The notes beneath the pieces are model-generated. The model was not told the DNA's origin. It saw only the letters and a list, made by a program, of their open reading frames with translations, and searched no databases. The position numbers were made by a program, and so were the translations under genes. A stretch of DNA of 64,000 nt, taken from contig NZ_CP016364.1 of assembly GCF_001888185.1 (NCBI RefSeq), positions 3,348,001-3,412,000 on the forward strand, written 5' to 3'. The DNA is from Phaeobacter porticola. GTDB lineage: Bacteria > Pseudomonadota > Alphaproteobacteria > Rhodobacterales > Rhodobacteraceae. Positions 27,324-38,792 of the stretch are shown piece by piece; position 1 is the stretch's first letter, and each line of letters starts with the position of its first letter.

Positions 27324-28522
27324 GGCCGCTTCTCCCCGGAGTTCTGCTTCGCGCGGGCAACACGCCGCCTGGTGATCAGATCAAATAGCCCGCCAGCGCC
27401 GTTGGGCGCGAACAAGGTGACGAGAACAAAACCCAGCCCCAGCACCACCTGCCACCAATCCACCCACTGGATCGTAAACAAACCAAGATCTATGTCAGGC
27501 GCCTGCCCGCCGGTGAACCAACTCGACAAGATCGACACCAGCGCCGCGCCGATAACCGCGCCATACAGTCTGCCGCGGCCGCCTATGGCAACCCAGACCG
27601 CCAGATAAATCGAAGCAATTGGCGCCATCTCTGCTGGATTGATAATTCCAGCCTGAGGGTAGTACAGCGCTCCGGCGATCCCTGCGACGCAGGCGGTCCC
27701 GGTAAAAACCACCAGTTTGTAGCCTTCGACGGAATAGCCCAGAAACCGCACCCGTGCCTCATTGTCACGGATCCCGCGCAAAACCGAGCCGAACTTACCC
27801 CCAACCACCCAGGCTGCAACCATATACCCCAGCCCCAATGCCAGTGCAGATCCCCAGAGGAACCAGATTGACACCAGCGACTGCGGAACGCCGGTCATGC
27901 CCGGCAGGTTCTGAAGTCCGCTCAGTCCGTTGTTGCCGCGCAGGCCGCTGTCGTTCTGAAACAGGTATAGCGCCAGCGCCAGTGTCATCGCCTGGGTCAA
28001 GATCGACAGATACACACCAGTCACCCGGCTGCGAAACGCAAGCCAACCAAAGACCAGCGCCAATAGGCCAGGCACTGCCACCACCAGAAACAGCTGAAGC
28101 GTCAGACTGTCTGCAAAGGCCCAGATCAACGGGAAACTATCGCCCCCCACCACACCAAAGATCTGATGAGCAATGGCATTCTGTACCTCTGTCGGGGTCG
28201 GTGGCAGTGTCGCTTGGGACAGCGAGGCCAGAACCGCATCACGGGTTCGCTCGTACATCAGCCACATGCCGATCATGTACCCGCCAAGCCCGAAGAACGC
28301 GAAATGTCCAAGACTGAGAATGCCGGTGTACCCCCAGACCAAATCCATCGCGATGGCCACCAGACACAAGCAAAGCGTCTTACCCAATGTCTTGATCATA
28401 GATGTGGAAATCACATCTGCTCCCATCCCTTCAGACAGCAAAGTCACACCTAGGGTGAACAGCGCCAGCAGCGAAACAAACACCAGAACAGAGGGGTTAC
28501 GGGCAAAAAATGAATGCTGCAT
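27320..28522 (-). CDS. urtC: Urea ABC transporter, permease UrtC
   Basis: A 400-residue LivM-like permease with about ten membrane helices. WGYTGILSLGHFAFFGLGGYM is divided across TM3, and a periplasmic loop of about 70 residues follows. The conserved cytoplasmic coupling segment is AWVVGGKFGSVLRGIRDNEARV. The C-terminus ends basic after the ITRRRVARAKQ segment. It forms the translocation path with UrtB in the inner membrane. It starts 3 bp downstream of urtB and overlaps urtD. Confidence 0.93.
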   Translation of the reverse strand: MQHSFFARNPSVLVFVSLLALFTLGVTLLSEGMGADVISTSMIKTLGKTLCLCLVAIAMDLVWGYTGILSLGHFAFFGLGGYMIGMWLMYERTRDAVLASLSQATLPPTPTEVQNAIAHQIFGVVGGDSFPLIWAFADSLTLQLFLVVAVPGLLALVFGWLAFRSRVTGVYLSILTQAMTLALALYLFQNDSGLRGNNGLSGLQNLPGMTGVPQSLVSIWFLWGSALALGLGYMVAAWVVGGKFGSVLRGIRDNEARVRFLGYSVEGYKLVVFTGTACVAGIAGALYYPQAGIINPAEMAPIASIYLAVWVAIGGRGRLYGAVIGAALVSILSSWFTGGQAPDIDLGLFTIQWVDWWQVVLGLGFVLVTLFAPNGAGGLFDLITRRRVARAKQNSGEKRP

Positions 28523-28525
28523 GGG

Positions 28526-30493
28526 TCAGTCTCCCGCCGCCCGGCCACGCAGGGCGACAATGCCGCGCGGCCTGAATTGAATGAAGATAATGATCAGCAC
28601 AATCATATAGGTCTGCGCCGCCAGGGTGTTGGAGGGGGTCAACCACTCGATCCCCTTCTGGGAAAAGCCGATCAACACAGCACCAGCGAGCGTGCCCCAG
28701 ATGCTGCCAACCCCGCCAACAACTACGGTCATAAAGCTTTGCACGATGTAGTCATTGCCCAGTTCAGAGGTGACTTTTGCAAACAGCCCGATGGCAACGC
28801 CAGCAATTCCCGCGATCCCAGAGCCAAGACCAAAGGTCAGCATGTTCACCCGGTCCGGGTTGATCCCCATTGAGGCCGCCATGCCGCGGTTCTGCGTCAC
28901 CGCGCGGGTTTCCAGCCCCAGCCGGGTGCGTCGCATGATGAACAACAATAACGCCAGGAAAGCCAGCGCCATGCCAAAGATCGCGATGCGGATATAGCTG
29001 ATCGACACCACGTCGTTAACAATCCATGCGCCATCCAGCCATCCAGGTGCGGTCAGCGGACGTGCCTGGGTGCCGAAGATATTTTTTGCCAGCTGCTGCA
29101 ATGCGATAGAAATACCAAAGGTGGCCAACAGCGTCTCCAGAGGCCGATTGTAAAGCCATCGGATCACCAGCCGTTCCATTGCAACGCCGACGCCAAAGGT
29201 CACCGCAAAGGCCATTGGGATTGCCACCAAGATCGACAGCGTGTGGTTGGGGATCACCAGCTGAACCACATAGCCGGTATAGGCGCCCATCATGATGAAC
29301 TCCCCATGCGCCATATTGATCACCCCCATGACTCCGAATGTGATGGCCAGACCAATCGCCGCGAGGAAATAGATCGACGCCAGCGAGATTGCATCCAGCG
29401 TCAGATCTGCGGTCTGATTGAACGCAACATACGTATCGGTCTCTGCCAGCGCCTGCATCGCAGCAGTGGTCACCGGCTCTGATGGAGTCAGATAAATATC
29501 GAAATACCGATATCGGGCGGTCGCGGCCGCCCTTTCATCATCCGTCAGAAACGGCCGGGCGAGGTTGCTTCTTACCAGTGCATCATAGGCGTTCAGTCGT
29601 TCCTGTGGGTCTGACAGACGTGCCAGCGGCACACCTCCGACGCGACCCGCTACTATATTTGCCTCCAGTGCCGATTTCACTTCTCTCGGCAAAACCTGTG
29701 CAGGTGCCAGATCACGTGCAACAAGGGCCGCATAGGCAGCTTCAAGTGTGATATCTCGACCTAAGCGGCGCTCGCCCGCGACATTGACGTTGTCGGGTGG
29801 TCCATTGTCATAAACACGCAATTCGCTCTTCACCAACGGGTTCAGCGTTGCGCGCAGATCAACCCCAAGATCGCCAGACATCTCTCGAATGGCTGCAACC
29901 CGCGCATCAGTGTCGTCATCATGTAGCATCGTCAGCAGACGTTCCTGCCGTTGCTTCAACGCGCGCAGCTCCAGATCTGTCTCTGTCGCAATGGACGAAC
30001 GCAACGGTGCAAGAGCCGCCGAAGACGGATCGCGCAGGATCGACGTCACCGCAGCCTGGCGTGTCAGAAGGTCAGGGTCGTTCAACTGGAATTTCACCAG
30101 CGCAGTTCCAATCAGCGCCCGCACACCGGAATTTGGCTTCAGCTGCATCAGCTCTATCTTTTCTGCCTGACCACGCGCAGCTCCACTGTCCAGATCAAAC
30201 AGATCATACCGACCCGCCCCGGCCTTTTCGGCACGAAAGAATACACCGTCTGCGGTGCGCCGGAACAGGGATTTCGCCTGCCAGACCTGCAACACCTCTT
30301 GGGCCTGCGCCAAACCACTGTCGGCAAGTGCGGTGATCGCAGGTTGGATGGTCCGACGTGAACTTTCTTCAATGAGAGCCGCCTGCGTTTGTAACAGATG
30401 CTGCATGGGGCGGTTTGTCTCAGCCATTGCCGCCAGGCATCCCCAGAGCAGCAGCAAGCCAGCGGCTAGAAACCGTGTCATGATGGTTTTCAA
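28526..30493 (-). CDS. urtB: Urea ABC transporter, permease UrtB with long N-terminal periplasmic domain
   Basis: A 655-residue protein, long for UrtB. A signal sequence (about 1-24) leads into an alpha-helical periplasmic region (about 25-350) with HEAT-like helices and coiled-coil character (LELRALKQRQERLLTMLHDD). The LivH-type permease of about eight helices follows (GVMGVINMAHGEFIMMGAY; TRNxGMAASMGIN-type cytoplasmic loop). The N-terminal extension is typical of proteobacterial UrtB and is not found in LivH. It is cotranscribed with urtA, 58 bp upstream. Confidence 0.92.
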   Translation of the reverse strand: MKTIMTRFLAAGLLLLWGCLAAMAETNRPMQHLLQTQAALIEESSRRTIQPAITALADSGLAQAQEVLQVWQAKSLFRRTADGVFFRAEKAGAGRYDLFDLDSGAARGQAEKIELMQLKPNSGVRALIGTALVKFQLNDPDLLTRQAAVTSILRDPSSAALAPLRSSIATETDLELRALKQRQERLLTMLHDDDTDARVAAIREMSGDLGVDLRATLNPLVKSELRVYDNGPPDNVNVAGERRLGRDITLEAAYAALVARDLAPAQVLPREVKSALEANIVAGRVGGVPLARLSDPQERLNAYDALVRSNLARPFLTDDERAAATARYRYFDIYLTPSEPVTTAAMQALAETDTYVAFNQTADLTLDAISLASIYFLAAIGLAITFGVMGVINMAHGEFIMMGAYTGYVVQLVIPNHTLSILVAIPMAFAVTFGVGVAMERLVIRWLYNRPLETLLATFGISIALQQLAKNIFGTQARPLTAPGWLDGAWIVNDVVSISYIRIAIFGMALAFLALLLFIMRRTRLGLETRAVTQNRGMAASMGINPDRVNMLTFGLGSGIAGIAGVAIGLFAKVTSELGNDYIVQSFMTVVVGGVGSIWGTLAGAVLIGFSQKGIEWLTPSNTLAAQTYMIVLIIIFIQFRPRGIVALRGRAAGD

Positions 30494-30551
30494 TTCCGTT
30501 CAGATAAAAGGATCAGGAGGGGCACAGGACCCCTCCCACGGAGCATGGCTG

Positions 30552-31832
30552 TCAGTAGTTAGACAGCGTCTGAACGCAGCTTTTGGTGGCGGTGTTGTAC
30601 ATTCCGCAACCGAGATCTTTCCAATCCGACATCAGCACAGCGGATTCTGGAAGGAAGTCGGTCCAAGCATCACCAGGGACCTCTTTGGTCTGGCTGATGA
30701 TATCGAATTGGCCAGTGTCCAAAATCTCACCAATCAGAACCGGCTTGGCGAGATGATGGTTCGGCAACATCACCGCAGTGCCCCCCGTAAGGTTCGGAAC
30801 CTCCTGCCCGTACATGGCCGCCCGTACTGCATCGACAGCGGTGCTGCCCGCCTCGGTCGCAGCATTTACCCACATGTTGAACCCAATATAGTGAGCCTCC
30901 ATCGGGTCGTTGGTCACCCGTTCTTCACCCATGCGATCTTTCCATTTGGCAACAAAAGCACTGTTGGCCTCATCCTCGGCAGATTGGAAATAGTTCCAGG
31001 CCGCCAAATGCCCCACCAGGTTGGACGTGTCTAAACCCGACAACTCTTCCTCACCGACCGAAAAGGCCACAACTGGGATATCGTCAGCGCTGATGCCCGC
31101 CGCCGCCAGCTCTTTGTAAAAGCCAATGTTGGCATCGCCATTGATGGTCGAGATAACGCCAACCTTTTTTCCGTCCGCGCCCAACGCGACGACATCCGCA
31201 ACGATCTTGGACCAATCAGAATGGCCAAAGGGCGTGTAGTTCACAAATATATCGCTCTCAGAAATGCCTTTCTGTCCGAGATAGCTGGCCAGGATATTGT
31301 TGGTTGTGCGCGGATAGACATAATCTGTGCCCAGCAGCGCGAATTTCTCAACCCCCAACTCTTCCAGAAAGTAGTCAGTGGCCGGGATCGCCTGCTGATT
31401 GGGCGCAGCGCCGGTGTAGAACACATTACGCGAACTTTCTTCCCCCTCATATTGCACCGGGTAGAACAGCAGACCGTTCAACTCTTCGACCACCGGCAGC
31501 ACCGACTTGCGGCTGACAGAGGTCCAGTTGCCAAACATCACATCGACCTCATGCACGCTCAGCAATTCGCGTGCCTTTTCCGCGAACAGCGGCCAGTTAG
31601 AGGCCGGGTCAACAACAACCGCTTCCAACTCGCAGCCTAAGACACCGCCTTGGCTATTCTGATCCTCGATCAGCATCAGCATAGTGTCTTTGAGTGTGGT
31701 TTCAGAAATTGCCATCGTGCCGGACAGTGAATGCAGCACACCCACTTTTATTGGGCAATCAGCAGCCATCGCCGCGGATCCAAAGGTCGCAAGAGCAGCG
31801 GTGGTAGCCAGGACGGATTTACAGGTGGTCAT
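30552..31832 (-). CDS. urtA: Urea ABC transporter, substrate-binding protein UrtA
   Basis: A 426-residue periplasmic binding protein (usual about 420). A signal peptide ends at SAAMAA, and the mature protein begins DCPIKVGVLHSLSGTMAIS, the UrtA version of the Leu/Ile/Val-binding fold. WTSVSRKSVLPVVEE and NDPMEAHYIGFNMW are family segments. It is first in urtABCDE, and its promoter must lie in the 355-bp divergent region before ureD. GGAGAGA lies a few bases before ATG on the minus strand. Confidence 0.95.
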   Translation of the reverse strand: MTTCKSVLATTAALATFGSAAMAADCPIKVGVLHSLSGTMAISETTLKDTMLMLIEDQNSQGGVLGCELEAVVVDPASNWPLFAEKARELLSVHEVDVMFGNWTSVSRKSVLPVVEELNGLLFYPVQYEGEESSRNVFYTGAAPNQQAIPATDYFLEELGVEKFALLGTDYVYPRTTNNILASYLGQKGISESDIFVNYTPFGHSDWSKIVADVVALGADGKKVGVISTINGDANIGFYKELAAAGISADDIPVVAFSVGEEELSGLDTSNLVGHLAAWNYFQSAEDEANSAFVAKWKDRMGEERVTNDPMEAHYIGFNMWVNAATEAGSTAVDAVRAAMYGQEVPNLTGGTAVMLPNHHLAKPVLIGEILDTGQFDIISQTKEVPGDAWTDFLPESAVLMSDWKDLGCGMYNTATKSCVQTLSNY

Positions 31833-32187
31833 CTAGTCTCTCCTCGCCGGAACGTGGTGGATCCCTTGCGCCAGAGCGCCGGATTTCCTACCTGTACCGG
31901 GCAGCTTAGTGTTGCATCCGTGTGGCGGCTGGCGAGATCGCAAATTCCTCCGGTCGTCACACACCCACGATGTCTGAGCATAAGCTCTCGTGGATGGGCC
32001 GAGCATTCTGCATCGCAGCAAACTTCGCAAACATCCGGCCAGCCCCCCCTCTAAAGATGTGCGCGACAGCCTGTTTTTTAGTCAGCACTGACCGGATCAG
32101 CCTGTATTTTGCACAGACCCTGCGGCGCAGTGGCGGTTTTACCGCTTTGCACTGGCGACGGATCGGCCCTGTGATGAAATCGCGGGC
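31833..32187. promoter_or_regulatory. Divergent control region between urtA and ureD
   Basis: This 355-bp segment without a plausible gene must carry the promoters for both the urea transporter and urease operons. I could not identify a convincing sigma-54 (-24/-12) element or NtrC palindrome by eye. Short reading frames in it lack Shine-Dalgarno sites and family features. Confidence 0.6.
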
Positions 32188-33036
32188 ATGACGCATGTTT
32201 ATTCACACATCCTGCCCTGCACTGCCCTTGCAAACCGCGCCCCACCTCGGGCACGGGGCAAAGCATCAATCGCCGCAAAGCTTCGCAACAAACGCTCTGT
32301 GATCGGTGACCTGCGTCAGGCGGGATCACTAAAGCTGCTGTTTCCACGCAGCACCGATCTGGGTCTGCAGACTGTGTTGGTGAATACCGCCGGGGGCATC
32401 ACCGGAGGAGACCGCTTCGAACTGGAGGCCAAGGCTGCAGCGGGAACAGAGCTGACAGTCACCACCCAGGCCGCAGAACGCGCCTATCGCAGCCAACCCG
32501 GTGAGACAGGCCTGATCCGCACACGTCTTGCGGCAGACAAAAACGCCAGCCTGAACTGGCTGCCTCAGGAGACCATCCTGTTTCAGGGCTGCAACCTAGA
32601 TCGCAGCCTGCAAGTCGATGTGCACAACAGTGCCAGGCTTCTGCTGTGCGAGACAGTGATCTTTGGCCGCGCCGCGATGGGAGAGCGCCTGACACAAGCC
32701 CAGCTCCGTGATTGCATTGAGATCCGCCGCGCTGGCGTGCCGCTGTTTCACGATGCAATGGAACTCAAGGGGGATATCGCCGCCCATCTGGCACTGTCGA
32801 CCACCGCAAACGGCGCAGGCGCTCTTGCAACGGTTGTCTATATGTCCCCAGACGCAGCAGGCCGTCTTGCGCCGGTGCGCCGCCAGTTGGGTCCTACCGC
32901 AGGTGCCAGCCTGATTGGCAACGACCTTCTGATCCTGCGCGCCCTCGCCCCCGACAGCTACCTCTTACGTCGATTGTTGATGCCCATTCTTGCGCTTTTG
33001 CACCAACGCCCGCTTCCCAGAACATGGATGATCTGA
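32188..33036 (+). CDS. ureD: Urease accessory protein UreD
   Basis: A 282-residue UreD/UreH, scaffold of the nickel-insertion complex with UreF and UreG. Typical segments are [13 protein letters not shown] (near 65), [11 protein letters not shown] (near 92) and [10 protein letters not shown] (near 125). The C-terminus is normal in length. The start at 32188 gives an N-terminal leader of about 30 residues before conserved sequence. It begins the eight-gene ureDA-orf-BCEFG operon; ureA follows after a single base. Confidence 0.93.
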   Translation: MTHVYSHILPCTALANRAPPRARGKASIAAKLRNKRSVIGDLRQAGSLKLLFPRSTDLGLQTVLVNTAGGITGGDRFELEAKAAAGTELTVTTQAAERAYRSQPGETGLIRTRLAADKNASLNWLPQETILFQGCNLDRSLQVDVHNSARLLLCETVIFGRAAMGERLTQAQLRDCIEIRRAGVPLFHDAMELKGDIAAHLALSTTANGAGALATVVYMSPDAAGRLAPVRRQLGPTAGASLIGNDLLILRALAPDSYLLRRLLMPILALLHQRPLPRTWMI

Positions 33037-33037
33037 C

Positions 33038-33340
33038 ATGAACCTGACCCCTCGCGAAAAAGACAAACTGCTGATCGCCATGGCCGCTGAGGTCGCGCGG
33101 AAACGCCTGTCCCGTGGTGTGAAGCTCAACCACCCGGAAGCCATAGCCCTGATCACCGACTCCGTTGTCGAAGGGGCCCGTGACGGTCGCTCGGTGGCGG
33201 ATATGATGCAGGCAGGCGCCCAAGTAATCACCCGTGAGGACTGTATGAAGGGCGTGCCCGAGATGATCCACGACATCCAGGTCGAAGCGACCTTTCGCGA
33301 TGGCACCAAGCTCGTCACCGTCCACAACCCTATTCGCTGA
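33038..33340 (+). CDS. ureA: Urease gamma subunit UreA
   Basis: A 100-residue gamma subunit. The sequence starts [13 protein letters not shown] and contains [15 protein letters not shown] and the terminal [11 protein letters not shown], all diagnostic. It assembles with UreB and UreC into the cytoplasmic nickel enzyme that hydrolyses urea to ammonia and carbamate. It starts one base after the ureD stop. Confidence 0.97.
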   Translation: MNLTPREKDKLLIAMAAEVARKRLSRGVKLNHPEAIALITDSVVEGARDGRSVADMMQAGAQVITREDCMKGVPEMIHDIQVEATFRDGTKLVTVHNPIR

Positions 33341-33363
33341 TCGTTCAATCGGAGATCCAAGAC

Positions 33364-33531
33364 ATGAAACACCTAACCGCTCTCGCATCCGCCTTCATCC
33401 TCACCGCTGGTCCGGCATTGGCCCATGGTGGGGCCCATGTACATCCGCATAGCGCAGAGGCTTGGATGGCCATCACGGTTGTGGCGGTCGTGGCCGTCGG
33501 ATGCTTCAGCCTGATGCGGGGGCGCAAATGA
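33364..33531 (+). CDS. 55-residue His-rich membrane/exported protein inside the urease operon
   Basis: A short ORF that fills the gap between ureA and ureB: ATG at 33364 and stop overlapping the ureB start (ATGA at 33528-33531). The predicted product has a signal peptide ending PALA, then a His cluster HGGAHVHPH directly at the mature N-terminus, a transmembrane helix (about 36-50) and a basic tail MRGRK. Coding is supported by exact packing between neighbours, the translational overlap with ureB and the ordered signal-peptide/metal-ligand/helix layout. The His run recalls the N-terminus of HupE/UreJ nickel permeases, so periplasmic nickel binding is a reasonable guess. Confidence 0.7.
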   Translation: MKHLTALASAFILTAGPALAHGGAHVHPHSAEAWMAITVVAVVAVGCFSLMRGRK

Positions 33532-33832
33532 TCCCCGGCGAACTGCTGCCCGCGACAGGAACGCTGGAACTGAACCCAGGCCGACCTGTCACCACATTGA
33601 TAGTGGCCAACACTGGCGATCGCCCTGTGCAGATCGGGTCACACTACCATTTTGCCGAGGCAAACCCCGCGCTGGCCTTTGACAGGGATGCCGCGCGCGG
33701 ACAGCGGCTTGATATCGCGGCAGGTACGGCTGTGCGGTTTGAACCCGGCCAGCGTCGCGATGTGCAGCTGATCCCGATATCCGGCGCACGGCGGATATTT
33801 GGCTTTAACGCCGCAGTCATGGGGGACCTGTG

Positions 33833-33833
<1 letters not shown>
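33528..33833 (+). CDS. ureB: Urease beta subunit UreB
   Basis: A 101-residue beta subunit beginning [11 protein letters not shown] and containing [22 protein letters not shown] and [12 protein letters not shown] (shown in parts), the standard UreB strings. ATG 33528 is the right start; the ORF is open 22 codons further upstream through the small membrane-protein gene in another frame. It overlaps the small ORF by ATGA and ureC by TGATG. Confidence 0.97.
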
Positions 33834-35572
<1,739 letters not shown>

Positions 35573-35584
35573 CGGAGCCAGCTG

Positions 35585-36058
35585 ATGCCCCTCCCCCTTA
35601 GCCAAACCAAAATCCACGCCCATGAGGTCGATGACCAGATCACCCTTAGCTACGAGGATCGTTTCCTGCGCCGTAAAGTGCTCACCAGCGATTGCGGAGC
35701 ACGCTTTCTGGCGGATTTCCCTTCGACTATGTCTCTCGAAGATGGTGACGCCTTTGTCCTAGAGGATGGGCGCAAAATCGGCGTACGCCCGGCTGACGAA
35801 GCGCTTCTGGAAGTGACCGGTGATCACCTCTTGCGCCTGGCCTGGCATATCGGCAACCGTCACATGCCCTGCCAGATCGAAACGGGCCGCCTGTTGATCC
35901 AGCGCGACCATGTGATCCGCGAGATGCTGCACCAATTGCGGGCCACGCTGCGCGATGTTGTCGAACCTTTCACGCCCGAGGGTGGTGCCTACGGCCATGG
36001 CCGTACCCACAGTCATTCTCATGGCGATGCCGACCCTGCCGCCCCCCATGCCCACTGA
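35585..36058 (+). CDS. ureE: Urease accessory nickel chaperone UreE
   Basis: A 157-residue metallochaperone. The N-terminal peptide-binding domain and the central domain are followed by LAWHIGNRHMPCQI, with the conserved nickel His. The C-terminus has a His-rich tail ([21 protein letters not shown] read in two pieces) for extra nickel storage. It delivers nickel to the UreDFG complex. GGAG lies seven bases before ATG; the 3' end overlaps ureF by 11 bp. Confidence 0.93.
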   Translation: MPLPLSQTKIHAHEVDDQITLSYEDRFLRRKVLTSDCGARFLADFPSTMSLEDGDAFVLEDGRKIGVRPADEALLEVTGDHLLRLAWHIGNRHMPCQIETGRLLIQRDHVIREMLHQLRATLRDVVEPFTPEGGAYGHGRTHSHSHGDADPAAPHAH

Positions 36059-36698
36059 CGCGCAGCTACTCACACTCGCACAGTGGTTCTCTCCCGCCTA
36101 TCCGGTGGGGGCCTTCAGCTACTCCCACGGATTGGAGTGGGCAGTGACTTCAGGTGGTGTCAACACTGCGGCAGAGCTGCGGAACTGGGTCGCCACGGTG
36201 CTGGACCACGGGGGAGGTCGATCAGATGCGCTGTTTCTGGCAGCCGCCTATCACTCCATAGATGCAGATGCGGCCAAACAAATTGATGCCGAATGCCGTG
36301 CCTTCGCCCCAGCGCAGGAGCGCCTGCAAGAAACCGATCTTCAGGGCGCGGCTTTTTGCCAGATCACCAACGCCGTCTGGCCACAAACAGACATTGACGC
36401 TCTTACCCTGCCGGTGGCCGCCGGGCGCGCAGCCCGGATTTGCGACATGCCAGTTGGGACAACCTCAGCATTCTATCTGCATAGCTTTGCATCCAATCTG
36501 GTGGCCGCGGGACAGCGGCTTGCCCCAATCGGCCAAAGTGCGGCGCAGGTTATCGTCAATGAACTCGCCCCCCTCTGCCACGACATCGCTGCGCAAACGG
36601 CTGATGGCGACCTAAGCCGCCTCTCCTCCACCAGTTTTCTTGCCGATATCGCCGCCATGAAACACGAAACCCAACACTCGAGGATATTTCGAACATGA
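36048..36698 (+). CDS. ureF: Urease accessory protein UreF
   Basis: A 216-residue helical Ure[20 protein letters not shown] with the following LE is the family signature, and the [16 protein letters not shown] segment is typical. It acts with UreD and UreG as activator and GTPase checkpoint for nickel insertion. ATG 36048 (MPTDAQ) is preferred over longer in-frame starts, which would run deep into ureE. The last codons (…SRIFRT) are encoded by a sequence (CGAGGATATTT) that recurs intergenically in this window. Confidence 0.92.
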   Translation: MPTDAQLLTLAQWFSPAYPVGAFSYSHGLEWAVTSGGVNTAAELRNWVATVLDHGGGRSDALFLAAAYHSIDADAAKQIDAECRAFAPAQERLQETDLQGAAFCQITNAVWPQTDIDALTLPVAAGRAARICDMPVGTTSAFYLHSFASNLVAAGQRLAPIGQSAAQVIVNELAPLCHDIAAQTADGDLSRLSSTSFLADIAAMKHETQHSRIFRT

Positions 36699-37309
36699 CC
36701 CAACTAAATGGCCCGTTGCGCATTGGAATCGGTGGTCCTGTCGGCGCGGGCAAAACCACCCTGACCGCCGCGCTGAGCGAAGTCTTTCGCGACAGCCACT
36801 CCATCGCGGTGATCACCAATGATATCTACACACAGGAAGACGCCGAGGCGCTCGTGCGGATGCAGGTCCTGCCGCAGGACCGCATTCTGGGTGTCGAGAC
36901 CGGCGGCTGCCCCCACACAGCCATCCGCGAAGATGCCTCAATCAACCTTGGGGCCGTGTCCGAGATGATCAAACGTCACCCTGATCTGGAGATTGTGCTG
37001 ATCGAAAGCGGTGGCGACAACCTCTCTGCCACTTTCAGCCCGGAACTGGCTGATCTGACGCTTTATGTGATTGATGTTGCTGCCGGCGAAGAGATCCCGC
37101 GCAAAGGCGGTCCTGCCATCACCCGTTCGGACCTGTTGATCATCAACAAGACCGATCTCGCACCGCATGTTGGCGCCGATCTTTCTGTGATGGAGCGTGA
37201 TGCCAGCCGTATGCGCGGCCCCCGTCCCTTTGTGTTTGCCAACCTCAAATCCCGTGAGGGTATCGACAAGATCTGCACGCTGGTCCACGCGCTTGGCGGC
37301 CTAGCGTAG
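36695..37309 (+). CDS. ureG: Urease accessory GTPase UreG
   Basis: A 204-residue SIMIBI-class GTPase. P-loop [11 protein letters not shown] (about 11-21), EDAEAL and the nickel-binding CPHTAIRED (CPH motif), [12 protein letters not shown] and the NKTDLAP specificity motif are all present. It couples GTP hydrolysis to nickel delivery to urease. It overlaps ureF by ATGA and ends the operon; a 7-bp GC hairpin at 37309-37325 overlapping the stop lacks a T-run and is at best a weak terminator. Confidence 0.96.
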   Translation: MTQLNGPLRIGIGGPVGAGKTTLTAALSEVFRDSHSIAVITNDIYTQEDAEALVRMQVLPQDRILGVETGGCPHTAIREDASINLGAVSEMIKRHPDLEIVLIESGGDNLSATFSPELADLTLYVIDVAAGEEIPRKGGPAITRSDLLIINKTDLAPHVGADLSVMERDASRMRGPRPFVFANLKSREGIDKICTLVHALGGLA

Positions 37310-37435
37310 CCCCTGCCCCAGGGGCAAAGACGACCGTGGCACGGTCTGGAACCACAACACATTCGGCAACAGCGCTAGAAATCTCTCAGGAACATGCCAT
37401 AAGTGGTGCTACACTGAAAATGGGAGACGTTTCAT

Positions 37436-37876
37436 ATGCTTATTGTCGGCTGGCAGGAGCGAGTTGACTTGCCGCTTCTCGGGCTTTCGAATCTCAAGGC
37501 AAAGATTGATACCGGCGCGCGCACCTCTGCACTGCATGCAACTGATATTGCTACCTTTGACCGCGACGGGCTCCCCTGGGTGCGGTTTCACACGCGGTTC
37601 GATGATGATGCGCATGACACGGATGTGGAATGCCCAGTTCATGATAGACGGGATGTTAAGAATACCAGCGGCATTCCTGAGACACGTATTATTATCCAGA
37701 CCAAATTCCGCATTGCGACCCGCCTGTGGAAAATCGACCTGTCCCTGACTGAGCGCACCGAAATGAAATTTCGTATGATCGTCGGACGGACAGCACTGCG
37801 CGGGCATTCCATTCTCGTCAATCCAGGCAAGCGCAACCTGACAACAATGCCACCGGCCAAACGCCGAAAACACTGA
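37436..37876 (+). CDS. RimB-like ATP-dependent zinc protease family (retropepsin-like)
   Basis: A 146-residue protein of the COG4067/RimB family. It opens with [14 protein letters not shown], then [13 protein letters not shown], whose DTGA is the aspartic-protease-like motif of this fold, and continues with [17 protein letters not shown]. In Pseudomonas, RimB acts on ribosomal protein S6 glutamylated by RimK; the same job is inferred here because rimK follows 10 bp downstream. GGGAGA precedes the ATG. It is the first gene of a three-gene unit. Confidence 0.85.
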   Translation: MLIVGWQERVDLPLLGLSNLKAKIDTGARTSALHATDIATFDRDGLPWVRFHTRFDDDAHDTDVECPVHDRRDVKNTSGIPETRIIIQTKFRIATRLWKIDLSLTERTEMKFRMIVGRTALRGHSILVNPGKRNLTTMPPAKRRKH

Positions 37877-37886
37877 GGATTTACTC

Positions 37887-38792
37887 ATGAAAATTGCTAT
37901 GCTTGCCCGAAATCCGAACCTCTACTCGCATAAGCGTCTGGTTGAGGCCGCAGAGGCGCGGGGTCATGAGATCAACATTATTGACACCCTGAGATGTTAC
38001 ATGAACATCGCGTCGCGTCGCCCTGAGATCTATTACAATGGCGAAAAGCTGAAAGGGTATAATGCCGTCATTCCGCGCATCGGTGCGTCTGTCACCTTTT
38101 ACGGCACCGCCGTTCTGCGCCAGTTTGAAATGATGGGTGTTTACCCGCTGAACGAAAGCGTGGCGATCGGGCGATCACGGGACAAACTGCGCTCAATGCA
38201 GCTATTGGCACGAGACGGCATTGGCCTGCCGGTGACGACCTTTGCACATGATCCGAAACAAACCGAAGAAGTGCTGAAAGTCGCCGGTAGCGCGCCGCTG
38301 GTGATCAAACTGCTGGAAGGCACCCAGGGTATGGGCGTTGTTCTGGCCGACTCCGACCGCTCCGCCAAATCAGTAATCGAAGCGTTCCGCGCGACCAAAA
38401 CCAATATTCTGGTTCAGGAATTCATCAAGGAGGCCGGTGGGACCGACATTCGCGCCATCGTGATCGGTGGTCGGGTTGTTGCTGCAATGAAGCGGACTGG
38501 TGCCGAAGGCGAATTCCGGTCCAACCTACATCGCGGCGGCTCTGCCCAGATCATCAAGCTGTCCCCAGAAGAACGTTCAACCGCTGTGCGGGCAGCCAAA
38601 TCCATGGGGCTGAACGCCTGCGGCGTCGACATGCTGCGCGCCAATCACGGCCCCGTCGTTATGGAGGTGAACTCCTCCCCCGGACTTGAAGGCGTGGAAA
38701 AGGCAACCGGCCTAGACATCGCCGGGATGATGATCGAGTTCCTGGAAAAGAACGCAGAAAAAGGCTCCACCAAGACCAAGGGCAAAGGCTGA
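37887..38792 (+). CDS. rimK: RimK, ribosomal protein S6 glutamate ligase (ATP-grasp)
   Basis: A 301-residue ATP-grasp ligase of normal length. Conserved parts are the N-terminal [14 protein letters not shown], the ATP-grasp loops [13 protein letters not shown] and [15 protein letters not shown], and the metal-binding [18 protein letters not shown]. It adds glutamate residues to the C-terminus of S6 and can make poly-alpha-glutamate. It sits between a RimB-like protease and an M14-type deacylase, overlapping the latter by one base, suggesting reversible or regulated glutamylation. Confidence 0.93.
   Translation: MKIAMLARNPNLYSHKRLVEAAEARGHEINIIDTLRCYMNIASRRPEIYYNGEKLKGYNAVIPRIGASVTFYGTAVLRQFEMMGVYPLNESVAIGRSRDKLRSMQLLARDGIGLPVTTFAHDPKQTEEVLKVAGSAPLVIKLLEGTQGMGVVLADSDRSAKSVIEAFRATKTNILVQEFIKEAGGTDIRAIVIGGRVVAAMKRTGAEGEFRSNLHRGGSAQIIKLSPEERSTAVRAAKSMGLNACGVDMLRANHGPVVMEVNSSPGLEGVEKATGLDIAGMMIEFLEKNAEKGSTKTKGKG

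Noticed and set aside
31833..32187. Sigma-54 promoter between urtA and ureD
   Set aside because: GG-N10-GC spacing occurs once (near 32134-32147), but the surrounding bases do not fit the -24/-12 consensus.
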